Positions 24,661 through 43,336 of a stretch of DNA of 64,000 bases are shown one piece after another (position 1 is the first letter of the stretch; each line of letters opens with the position of its first letter). The position numbers and the translations under genes were made by a program. This DNA comes from Trema orientale. Its lineage: Eukaryota; Streptophyta; Magnoliopsida; Rosales; Cannabaceae. The notes below the pieces were generated by a model. The model saw only the letters and a program-made list of their open reading frames with translations. It made no database searches and had not been told where the DNA came from. Location of the stretch: assembly GCA_002914845.1 (NCBI GenBank), contig JXTC01000397.1:225559-289558 (forward strand), written 5' to 3'.

Positions 24661-26831
24661 TTACACAGAAGAACTCGCCCCTCCTTTCCCCGCGGCTTCG
24701 GCATCCTTCCAGCTTTGAACCAGCTCCACCACGTCCGAGCCAAGGATGGAGAAATCAAACTCGGGATGCTCGCAGAAGATATTGTAGATGATGGTCGAAG
24801 ATGCAAGGTCGCTAGCCTTTTCTTCAAGCTCTTTGACTTCATTTGCTTTGAAGTCTTCGACAGCCTTGCGACCCGCCTCTTCGGCGACCTTCTTCAAAGC
24901 ATTTGCGTGCTCGGAGATAGCTTTCTCGAGAGTCTTGATTTTTTCTTCGAGCTTCTCCTTCTCGAGCTTTTCCTTCTCCAAATCCTCTTGCAGCTGCTTC
25001 TTTTCTGACTCGAAGGAGTTCTTCTCCTCCTCGCGAGTCTTCTTCAGATCCTCGAGCTCTTGGAATCTTCACGGCTTTTTCCCCTTGATCTATGCTCTCG
25101 AGGACTGGATCATACATCAGTACGGCAACTGCAGCAGTCTGAGGTATAAACATATTATTAATGCGAGAAAAGCATCGAAGAATTTAAATGAAGAGAAAGA
25201 AGCTTACATTGGCGAGCATTCTCATAGTGGCATTGAACGCAACACTCGGCGAACTTTTCTTCATCTTCTCCCAAGCTTCCTCTGAAGTGAAGCGATCGAT
25301 GAAGGCCGCACTCATACCAGCTTTTTCTGGCAGTTTACGAAGAAGTGCGATGACCTCTTCGTCCTTGTTTGATTGGCTCGCCCCTGCAGAGGCAGCCGGT
25401 TCTTTGGAAAGCTCTGATTGACTCGCAGGCTCAGTGGGCTGGGGAGGAGGTGAGCTAGCTGGGACGTCATCGAAGGCTACTTTTCTCTTTTTCGAGGAAT
25501 CAACCTTCTCTTTCCTTTTGGAAGGAGGTGTGTTATCTGGAGTCTTGGACCTGGCAATGGATCCAAGAGTTGATGGGGGAGCTCGCAGACTACTTCCGAT
25601 GGTCATATCTACAAGAATGTTTTGTTAGCAGAGAATAGTGTGATATATATAAAAAAAAATTCGAGGAAAGTTACCTTCTTATGGTTGAGATGGTGGGGGA
25701 GGTTGAGCTTTAGGAGATGGAGCTTCTGGTGATGGTGGCTCGACAATAGGAGGAGCAGGCGTTTTTCTTTTCTTGGTCTTGGAGGACGATGCACCTGCCT
25801 CCTTTTGCTTCCTCGCCTTCTTTTTCTTCGAGCTCGAGGACTTCGAAGGACGGTTAGCGGAGTATGGTAGTGATGCGCCCTTCGGGAACAACTCGCAGTC
25901 TATCAGATTCTTGGTCGTCCCAAGCTTTTTCCAATCAAACTCCTCTTTTGGAAGGGCGTTAACTTTGTACACTCTTGCGAACTGTGCCTCGCTGAGTCCT
26001 GGACGCTCTTTGTTTTCTGCGAAGACATGGAAATGCGATTAGACAGCATGAAGCAATTATAAAATTCGAGCATAAGTTATTCAACTACCTACCAGGGTTT
26101 TGAAAGAACCCGTTGTCAGCATAGTCGAAATGGAAAAATGGTTTTTTCCACTTTCCTATGTTATTGCGAACTCCGTGAATGGTCTTTATTGCCTGATTCG
26201 ACCATTTGCTCGCATAGAAGAAGCCGAAGTCTGAAGGGTTCGACTTCACTTGGTAAAACCAGGCGAACTCTTCGGGTGTGGGAGATCCTAAGTTAAGCTT
26301 ATGGTATAATATATGCAAACCTACCATGTACCTATAGGTGTTGGGGGTCAGTTGATAAGGGACGACGCCGTAGTAGTCGACGATAGATTTTATGTACGGA
26401 TGAAGTGGAAGATGGACACCGCACCTAAGCACTGCCTCAGAGAACGAGGCAGTACCACGAAGAGGAGTGTGTGGTCGATTAAATTCTGCAGGGATGCGAA
26501 GAAGAATGTTGATGTTGTAGATGCGGATGATTTTTTCGAGCTTATTTGTAGAAATGCTCGTCTGTACATCGGTACACGACCAATCTCTTTCCACATATTG
26601 ATGACCCCTTGCGTATTCAGGAGCATCCCTAATGTGTTGAGGCCATTGATCTTGGGGGAGATCGCCTATGTGGGGACTATTTTGTCTCGCTCCTGTTATC
26701 TCTACTTCAGGTCGCTCTATGTAATCGTCAAGATTTATAGAGCTAGAGCTCAACTCGGAGAATGACGACTCCTCTGAGAACGCATTCCCCTCCCTAAGTT
26801 CTTCGCTACTAGACATCTGAAAAATAAGCAA
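24661..26831 (-). pseudogene. Spliced antisense gene inside the retrotransposon (gypsy-type transposon domain plus coiled coil)
   Basis: Exons, in transcript order: 26831 (or Met 26816)-26093, 26016-25675, 25608-25208 and 25138-24661. All junctions are GT-AG and keep phase. The N-terminal part (about 240 residues) has the look of the plant 'putative gypsy type transposon' domain (PF04195): GVHLPLHPYIKSIVDYYGV, QLTPNTYRYMVGLHIL, then EEFAWFYQV. The middle is low-complexity Lys/Pro/Ser (KSSSSKKKKARKQKEAGASS). The C-terminus is a long coiled coil (KLEKEKLEEKIKTLEKAISE). Breaks are a TAA (25679-25681) just before the second donor and a one-base-type frameshift near 25060 in the coil. Antisense ORFs here are known in Tat-lineage elements, but their role is unknown. 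A promoter within 26832-27938 is likely. Confidence 0.8.
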
Positions 26832-27923
26832 GGAGATATTTAATCCTATGCGAGCATTATCCTACAGGTAAAATCATATATTGATTTATGCTAACCTAAA
26901 ATGCGACCTAGAGATAGGCGTATTATTTTCTATTTTTTATAGGTATCCTCGCTATGTGTGAGCAATATACGGTAATTAGGGGCAGCAAACCCTGATGTAT
27001 AAATTGTTCGACTATTTCGTCAATCTTCGAAGCGATCTTAGGGTTCATCTGGAATGTTCGAGCTAATTCTTCGATAATTCGTCATTCGATCTACTAATTT
27101 CTACATGATTTGGGTCTCATCATCAACATTCCAGGACCTAATTCCTATGAATTCACCTATTAACTCGTCAAGATGATAAGTATATTAGGATCTCTCTACG
27201 GTTCCTTTCTGTAAACCTAGGTTCAAGGGTTTCTATGAAAAATATATATACATTTGGTACTACCGGAATTGCAGAAATCATGTCAAAAATAGAGGATATT
27301 CGGAAAAATTAAATGAGAATCAAGGAGAAAGATCTGAACTTTTCTCTAGGAATTTCCGGTAGCTTCTTAAAAGTAAAACTCGTCGGCGAAGAAGTAGAAG
27401 AGACCGAAAGCTTTCTGCAACTGCAACCGGAGACAGGGAAGAGATTATGCCGGAAAGTGTGCTTCTCGGGTTGCAAGGAAAATGGAAGGAGACGAAAGGT
27501 TCAGATTTCTGGAAAGTGAGAAATGAGGAGAAAAGAGGAGTATTTATATGATCTAGTAGTTTGACAAATCACAACCGTAGATCGAGGGATCTATTACTTA
27601 AATCAGATGGCCGAGATTCGCGCAGGATTTAAATTCGGAAATTAAAACAGATTTAATTTTTGAAATTCGAAACGTTTTAAGTTGAAACGACGGCTGGAAC
27701 TATTGTAATCATTATATATTTGGGAAAAGGAGCAGTAGCCTCGAGCCGTGATAATTTCTCAAGGGAGAGCGACACGTGGATGTGTCTGTCAGAAGAGAGT
27801 ACGCATGGTTTTGAAAGATATAATTCGAGATTTGACAGCTTTTCAGATTTCAAGATAATTTCACCACATTCTTAAGCTCGCATTTATCAGAATAAGAAGC
27901 TTCATTTAGCCCGAAAGCTAATG
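26832..27923. other. Untranslated 3' region of the retrotransposon
   Basis: No supported sense gene. A short plus-strand frame at 27313-27519 lies in a purine-rich stretch and is probably chance. On the minus strand TCATATAAATA (about 27541-27551) could be a TATA box for the antisense gene, with a leader of about 700 nt. Confidence 0.4.
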
Positions 27924-27938
27924 AAGCTGGGGGGCAAT
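27924..27938 (+). other. Polypurine tract
   Basis: AAGCTGGGGGGCAAT directly precedes the 3' LTR, where an RNase H-resistant primer for plus-strand DNA is expected. Confidence 0.85.
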
Positions 27939-28541
27939 TGTTATGCGATCTTAAATCCATGATTGGTCAACACTGAGTCAAACACGACAGGTCGCACAAG
28001 TGTTCTCTTAATTAAAATGCGACCTCATCTGAATATGACAAGTGCGACTAGTGTAAAAGGGAAACCGATTCGAGCTTCACCAAAAAGGATAATCAGCATA
28101 GAAAAGGAAACAAGCTTCAGAATGGAGATTGAGTAATCCATGTATTTAATTAAGGATGTTACCCGATTCTATATTACCTAAAATTGTATTTCTGATTATA
28201 CTTACCCGTTTATGTAATTAGGAAACTCTAAGTCACCCTCACCTATATAAAGGGGAATTAGTCTCACGAAAAGGGGGACCTTGGAGACAATCTATATTCT
28301 TCACAAAAAAACACTTCATTACGTTCTGTAATTCTGTAATTCTGTGCTCTCACTTTGAGACAGAAACTCTTGTAATTCTCCAGAAAATAGTGAAGAACAG
28401 TGGATGTAGGCTCATCTTTTTTGGGGCTGAACCACTATAAAATTCTTGTCTCCTTATTCACCTTGCTTTATCAACTCTTTTCACACACAAACCACATCTC
28501 ACAATTTCCTATATTCATTGTTGACAAAACCTCCGTCAACA
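27939..28541 (+). repeat. 3' LTR
   Basis: 603 bp, TGTTATGCG to GTCAACA, nearly identical to the 5' LTR but lacking its 8-bp duplication. It is followed by the target duplication CATTT (28542-28546). Confidence 0.95.
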
Positions 28542-28546
28542 CATTT

Positions 28547-28924
28547 TATGAATGAAAATTATATCTAAAAATTAGTATTCATTTCAAAATGTGTATATAT
28601 ATTTATACTATAAATATAAATTATAGGTAAATCTTTACACTTGATATAAAAATATATTTTAAGAATAAAGCTAGGTATCTCAAAATTTATACTAAAGTTT
28701 TTATACCAACATATGTAGTATGTAAATTATCAACATTTAATTGGTAAATGTGATTAATCTATTTGTGGTAAATTCTAAGGAACTAATTAAATAGTGACAA
28801 TTCATATGCCACGTATATTAGTATTAAAAAGTGGGTACAAATTTTGGGATACCTAGCATCATCCATATTTTAAACATGAAATATAAATAGTATCAGTGAA
28901 ATAAAATTAAAAAAAAATCCTTTT
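28547..28924. other. Spacer containing a small MITE
   Basis: Within this stretch 28670-28857 has inverted ends (GCTAGGTATCTCAAAATTTA and, reversed, GCTAGGTATCCCAAAATTTG), marking a MITE of about 188 bp with no ORF. The remainder is AT-rich. Confidence 0.6.
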
Positions 28925-30030
28925 AATATAAAAAAAAACCCCTGAACTTGAAATAATTTAGTGAAATTAACCATGAACTCAATTATTCAGAGCAAGATCC
29001 CCTAAACTTCCCTAATGTTTGTTCTGTTAGGAAAAAAGAAAGAAAGAAGGTGTTTCTGTTAATTTTTTTAGGGTTAAGTCCTCATTCCTTTATTTGTAAC
29101 TTTTAGGTCTCCTTTTTTAGACTTTGTTTCACATTAATTCCTTTTAATCTTTTTCTGTCCAAAATTGCTATTAGTCAGCACTTGCCCAATTCATGTTCAT
29201 CTCAGCAAGGATAAAATTAGAAACAAAGATAATATTATTATTATTAAAAAAAAGAAGTTGAGTCATTATTTTCGTTCAAGACAGAGGTGTAATAAATTGG
29301 AAAAGCTTATATGGTTCTATAATATGGATCTATTTTGATCCAAACATTCATCTATCCCGTGAATAAATTGTGTCTCACTTCTTGGAAAAAACGAATTTAT
29401 GTTTCTTTAAAGCAATCTAATATTGCAACCTTTATAAATATTGTTATTATTTTTAGATCCTGACAACCTTTATCATTAACGAGACGTGTATGAAGAAATA
29501 CTTGCAATTTTTAATCTTATTTACCACTTGAGAATCATGTTCATATACAACTATGGAAGATATGAAGTAATATAACTAACATATAGTGAATTACAACACT
29601 TCGATATAAAATGGTAAATGATGCATATACGCATTCTAGAGAGATGAATATTTGGACCACATAAATTTTTCTAATTTTTTATTTCTATTTTGAACGAAAA
29701 TGATAATTCAATTTTAAAAAAAGAAAAATTAATAATTTTTCTTTGTTTCTAATTTTACCGTTGCTGAGATAAGTACGTTTTGTGCAAGTACTAATTAATG
29801 ACAGTTTTGAATTTAAAAGATTAAAAAGAATTAATGTAAAAAAAAGAAAAAACTAAAAATGAGGACCTAAAAATTATAAATAAAAAAGTAAAGACTTAAG
29901 TATTAGAAAACTAACAGAAATAACCTTTTTTTTTTTTAAACAAAACTAAAAGTTGAGGAGTTTTACCCTAAATAATTTAATTGAGAGTTAATTTTACTAA
30001 ATTATTTGGAGTTGATCAGTTTTTTTTATT
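28925..30030. mobile_element. Long-TIR foldback element, copy B
   Basis: Same family as 14604-15842. The left arm carries CCCCTGAACTTGAAATAATT, TCAGCACTTGCCCAATTCAT, ATCTCAGCAAGGATAAAATT and CGTTCAAGACAGAGGTG. The right arm repeats these in inverted order (ATTTTGAACGAAAATGATAA, TTGCTGAGATAAGTACG, TTGTGCAAGTACTAATTAAT). The centre (about 29300-29680) is AT-rich with no ORF. Its right end lies only about 175 bp before the helicase ATG. Confidence 0.72.
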
Positions 30031-30205
30031 AAAACGCAGGGAAAAAAAAAAGGTTGTATTTGTGAAATATAAGCGGAAACAACGGACAGTGGGCGTACTA
30101 AAATTTCACCCTCTCTTCTCCCCTCTTATTTTTGGTTGTTGCAACAAAAAGCAGAAGCATTAGAAGGTAGCAAAGCCAAAACCCAAGGTATCAATCAGTT
30201 TGGCA

Positions 30206-38921
<8,716 letters not shown>

Positions 38922-39580
38922 CTCCTCCCAAAGAATCGTATCGTCTTATTTTTTAACAGAGACTGCCAATAGTACATTTCTTTACTAACTAATGTTTTAC
39001 CAATTAAATTAAATTTGCTAAATTAAGAACTACAGAGGGTGGGTCCCTCCCAGTGAAATACAACCATTAAGGTTTAGAATTAATTATTTTCCACCAAACG
39101 GTTTTGACGGAAGACTTTTACGTTAATAGACTTACGTGATAGGTATTTGTTAATCGATAGAGAGATCTGCTTAGGAACACAGTTTAATAATTATAGCTTT
39201 TCTTTCGGAAAGCTGCTTAATGCTCTGATGCATATGTTGATAGACATATCTTTCTACCTAAAGATTAATATTTTATCTTCCGTGCCTTGTATAGTATGTG
39301 CGCAAGTGGCCATATTGGGTTAGTTTAGCTAAACAATAAATAAAGTTAGCCCTGATGCATTGAAAGTCTGAAACCAACAGACCACATTGGATTAGGTGGA
39401 GGATCAGTGGCTTGTTATGGGTTGACTTTTTCACTTCTCAACCTGGTTGTTTAAAGTATGATTTGGTACCATGTGACCTTATTTTCTTTAGAGCACTGCT
39501 ATTTATTTCGGGCGTGAGAATTTTATGACTCATTTGTTCTTTATTTGTTGTACAATGCAACATTTATTGGGACTCATATT
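38922..39580. other. 3' UTR of the helicase gene and spacer
   Basis: The first few hundred bases are probably 3' UTR. No ORF of interest. Confidence 0.5.
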
Positions 39581-39588
39581 CAAAGGAG

Positions 39589-39839
39589 CAGGGGCGGAGC
39601 CAATATTTAAATTCAATGGGAGTATTAAACCTTATAAGTCATAGTTCATAAAACTAGATCAATATAATTTAGAGTTTTAGTATAATTTTGGCCAATTTTC
39701 AGTGGGAGAATAGGACTATTTTGACTCAGTTTTAGTCAAAGTACTTTTTTTTTTTCCTTTTACAATACATGAAATTTTTTTTCCCCAAAATCTGGTAGGA
39801 GCATATGCCTCTACTGGGCCCGTTCTCCCTCCGCCCCTG
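39589..39839. mobile_element. hAT-type MITE with 8-bp target duplication
   Basis: 251 bp with 11-bp perfect terminal inverted repeats, CAGGGGCGGAG at the left and CTCCGCCCCTG at the right. It is flanked by the exact 8-bp direct repeat CAAAGGAG (39581-39588 and 39840-39847). An 8-bp duplication and CAGGG ends are typical of hAT elements. There is no ORF, so it is non-autonomous. Confidence 0.92.
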
Positions 39840-39847
39840 CAAAGGAG

Positions 39848-42040
39848 AAATGTTGACACAGAGCTCCCGCTTGGGTTGGGCTAAAATCTCTTTTTATTTT
39901 CTTTAAAATCTATTCCGCATAGAGGAAAAAAAAAGGGCAAAATTTTGTCTGTAACTTGTAAACAATGACAATTTATGAAGAATACACATTAGCGCGACTT
40001 TATAACATGGCATATTGATATCGCCATTTTCCATGCCTATTTAGGTATTCCTTTTTTATTCTACGAGGTTGTAAAACAATCAGATCTCCAAAAATTTTGC
40101 ATTGTGGAATGCAGATTGAACCCGAGTTATTAAACGTGAAATCTCACAACGCAGTATGCTTCTACCGAGTTATTTTGGTTCAAGGGTGCTATGGGCATTT
40201 GCGGTGTTCAAAACAAGTAGATAGAGGTGTGTAGGTATCTTTCACACGAAGCTAGAAATGTCTACATACAAAAGACAAATTGGGGATTTACCACAAAAAT
40301 GCTTTCTTCTTTCTCTCTATACTTGTCCTTCTCTCTCAAAAAAGAAGCCTCCACCGCTGCTCTTACAGAGACTGAAGAGAGAGTGTCTCGATCTCTTTCT
40401 CCGACCTCCTTTCCTCTTCTTTCTCCTTGATCTCTCTCCCCGACTTTTCTTGGGAATGAGAGATTTTTTTCTTTTTTCTTTTTGTTTTATAATAGTAATA
40501 AATCCAAATCTAGATTTGATTCTTAGTATCATCCTGGTGTAGATTTTTAAGTCTGTTTACTAAATCTTTAATATGAAATTTTTTTCTTTAACTTAGATTT
40601 ATTAGGCAGTTGATTTTTTTTTTTTTCAACAGTCGTGGATTTGGTTTGGTATTGGAATCATAGTCTACCTTATCAAGAACGCAGTCCGGAACTAGGCGAA
40701 GGTAATAGTTTGCTACGCTGGTCGTCATTGTTATATTCTTCTCTTGATTAATTATGATAACCCACAAATCTTATTATTTTTGTGTTTGTGATCCACTTTT
40801 CGTCTCCTTTGTTTGAGGAGTTTGAAATTGTAATTCCTATACTTTGAAGTTTTTTTGCATAATATTATTGGAGAGTTCTATAATAGGGAAACAAATTTAG
40901 TTCCTTAACATTAAGGAATAGGATGAATTAAATCCAGCAGTGGAGATGATAATGGTATAACTGCCCTAATTTATAGAGCATTATAATCCTGTACTTGATT
41001 CTATTACTTAAAAAAACTATTCTTCTCTTTATTTCTCTCTTTCCATCTCTGCAACATCCTAAATCAAATTACAAAAAGAAAAAGAAAACCATATTTAATT
41101 ACACAAATATTTATCTTTCAAAAAAGAAAAATTGTTTATCTGAAAGAATTATGGAAATTTGATTTTTTTTTTTTATTGATAACCTATTCATTATTTAATT
41201 GTTTCAACTCTATTAAATTTTGAGATAACCAATAAATGCCCTGCAAATAACAACTTTCTTTCCATTTTGAGATATCGAATACATACCCTGCAACTTGATG
41301 CTGAGGATCTTACTTTTTTCTACTGATGCCTATTCAGTCTAGAAATTTGGAGAAGAAAATTGTCCAGAAAAAAGAAAATATAGCAATGAAATTAAATATT
41401 TCTCATTTGATCCAACTAATCAAACGAAATAACAAGAGCAAATTGAATATAAAGAGATTTAGTTAGTATTGATGTATTTTCTTTCACTGTAGTGGTATTA
41501 TAAAAAAAAAAAAAAATTGGTGAAGGAACAGAGTTGTCAGGAGATCCCACCTACATAAATACAAATGAACAAAAACCCAAAAATATTGTCCATGATCCTT
41601 TGGTAGAGTTGTTTTCCTTTAAATTCTAATTGGAAAAAAAAAATTATGTAGAGATTTAATGAGGTAAGGTCCATTAAATCTATTATAAAATTCATTTGAC
41701 AACCAATAGAAATGTTATATGTTGTTCCCTAATAATAGGGAATTTTTCGAGTTCTCTATACTAGAATTCTCCATATTATTATCTTGAGGAGCCTGATTTT
41801 TTTTAAATAAAAAGAAGGAAAAAAAATAGAGGTGTGCCGTTAATTTATACGCATCATTATTTCGCAAATGCAAACTCTATTTTTTATCTTTTTATTTTTT
41901 TTTGGGACGTGACCGTTGACGGTTGTATGGATTGGACACTTATCATATGGTAGGGTAAACTTTCTTTTTCTTATTTATTTATTATTATTATTATTATTTT
42001 AAGGGATCATATTTAACTTCGTATTTCTCTTTAGAAGGCC
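39848..42040. other. Spacer with a pyrimidine-rich leader-like stretch
   Basis: Mostly AT-rich with no supported gene. At 40305-40445 a C/T-rich, moderately GC-rich stretch resembles a plant 5' leader. It is followed by a T-rich tract, CAACAG at about 40628-40633, and a compact exon-like piece to about 40700 ending AAG|GTAATAG. It could be a non-coding exon or a relic of a small gene, but I cannot identify a protein. Confidence 0.4.
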
Positions 42041-42440
42041 AGTTGAGATTGATGTCAATTTCACCGAACGGGGCAGTGCACCGTGGTGCACCGGCCCGAA
42101 CGGGGCGGGTTTTCACCGTTATAAACGGTGCGGGGCATGGGGCGGGGATTCCCCGATTAATATTTTATGGGGCGGGGCGGGCTTGGGATTGAATNTTTTA
42201 TATATACTAATAATTCAACTTTAAATTAAAAAAAAAAACCTAATAATATATATAGTCATATACTAATATAATTAGGGTTCATAATATGCCGCACTCAGTA
42301 TTTTACGATATTTGTTATTATTTCTTTCTCTGCCTCTTGCGTCCCTTCTAGGACAAGTTCTTAATCAATATTCAACATCAAAAATACTATACTGAAAGGT
42401 TAATACTTTTCTATCTTTGTCTATATTTTGTCTTTTTTCA

Positions 42441-42526
42441 TTTGGGTTTATTAAAGTTTATGGTTTGTCTTTTGCGATCTATGAGGTTTATTAAAGTTTA
42501 TGGTTTGTCTTTTGTGATTTGATAGG
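42441..42526 (+). repeat. 41-bp tandem duplication in the hAT 5' region
   Basis: GTTTATTAAAGTTTATGGTT occurs twice about 41 bp apart, each followed by TGTCTTTTG-GAT. It lies upstream of the transposase ORF, with no role assigned. Confidence 0.75.
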
Positions 42527-43336
42527 TAAATAAACGGTAGATTTCTTTGCTAGAAAGCCATTAGTTATGAAATAGGATTCTAAATAATGTGCAAAAGCTT
42601 ATATAGGCCGGCAGAGGACAGAAAAAGTGACATAAAAATTCGACAGATCTGAATTCTTAATAAATCCTTCAAGCTCTAATCTATTGATAATAATATATGA
42701 TCTGAAGTCTATATATATACATGCGTGCACTAACCTGAAAAAAAAAAAAGAAAAGAAAAAAACGAAGAAAATCTTACAATTAGTTACAACATAATTTGTG
42801 GTTGAAAGTGTATTTTCGTAACTAAAATAATTAACTATTGTGACTCGTTTCTAAAATATTTTAATATTAATTTTTGGTTGAAAGTGTATTTTTTTTAAGT
42901 ATAAATTTTATCATGTGTTCCTTACTGTTTAAAAAAATCAGTTTGGCCTTTTAATAAATTTCTATTCATCTGTTTAATATCACAAAATATATACACATTT
43001 TTTCGTCCTTTACTCAAAGGCTCAAATATTGGGTCTGACTAAATAATTAAGAGAAAGTTAAGTTTTTGTCATTCATTTTACTTTAAAAGTTTGTTATGAA
43101 TCATTATTATTATGTAAAGAAACGATAGGTTAGTCGATTTTACTATCAAACAATAATTTGTAGTCAATTAACATCTAATTTTTTCTGTCATCATTTTCTT
43201 TTAGTATAAGTTTTCAATAACATATTAATTCTTTGATAAATACTTGGTTATATAAGGCTATGAGCTCTACTAATTATGTCAGTAGTTTTTGTTCCTAAAC
43301 TAATTTTGTTTTATTTGTTAGATTGGAGATATAGAA

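Larger units (their letters stand above)
17622..28541 (+). mobile_element. Ty3/Gypsy LTR retrotransposon, Tat/Ogre type, full length but broken
   Basis: The order is 5' LTR (17622-18232), primer-binding site, gag, protease, reverse transcriptase, RNase H, a second RNase H, integrase, an antisense gene, polypurine tract and 3' LTR (27939-28541), flanked by CATTT. Integrase lies after RNase H, as in Ty3/Gypsy. A second RNase H after a degenerate first one, plus an antisense ORF before the 3' LTR, are marks of the Tat lineage (Ogre, Retand, Grande). By hand count the LTRs differ by about ten substitutions and one 8-bp indel (about 1.7%), so the insertion is young on a plant scale. Multiple stops and frameshifts make this copy non-autonomous. 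Part of gag is hidden by 514 Ns. Confidence 0.95.

Noticed and set aside
25188..25628. Plus-strand Ser/Phe-rich open frames in the retrotransposon
   Set aside because: They are shadows of the Lys/Glu/Ser-rich antisense coding exons on the other strand.
26313..26765. 150-codon plus-strand frame in the retrotransposon 3' region
   Set aside because: It is the complement of the antisense gene's first exon, which has splice signals, a recognisable domain and conserved phase.
40317..40542. Open frames on both strands in the CT-rich block
   Set aside because: Low-complexity coding of pyrimidine or purine runs; better explained as a leader-like sequence.
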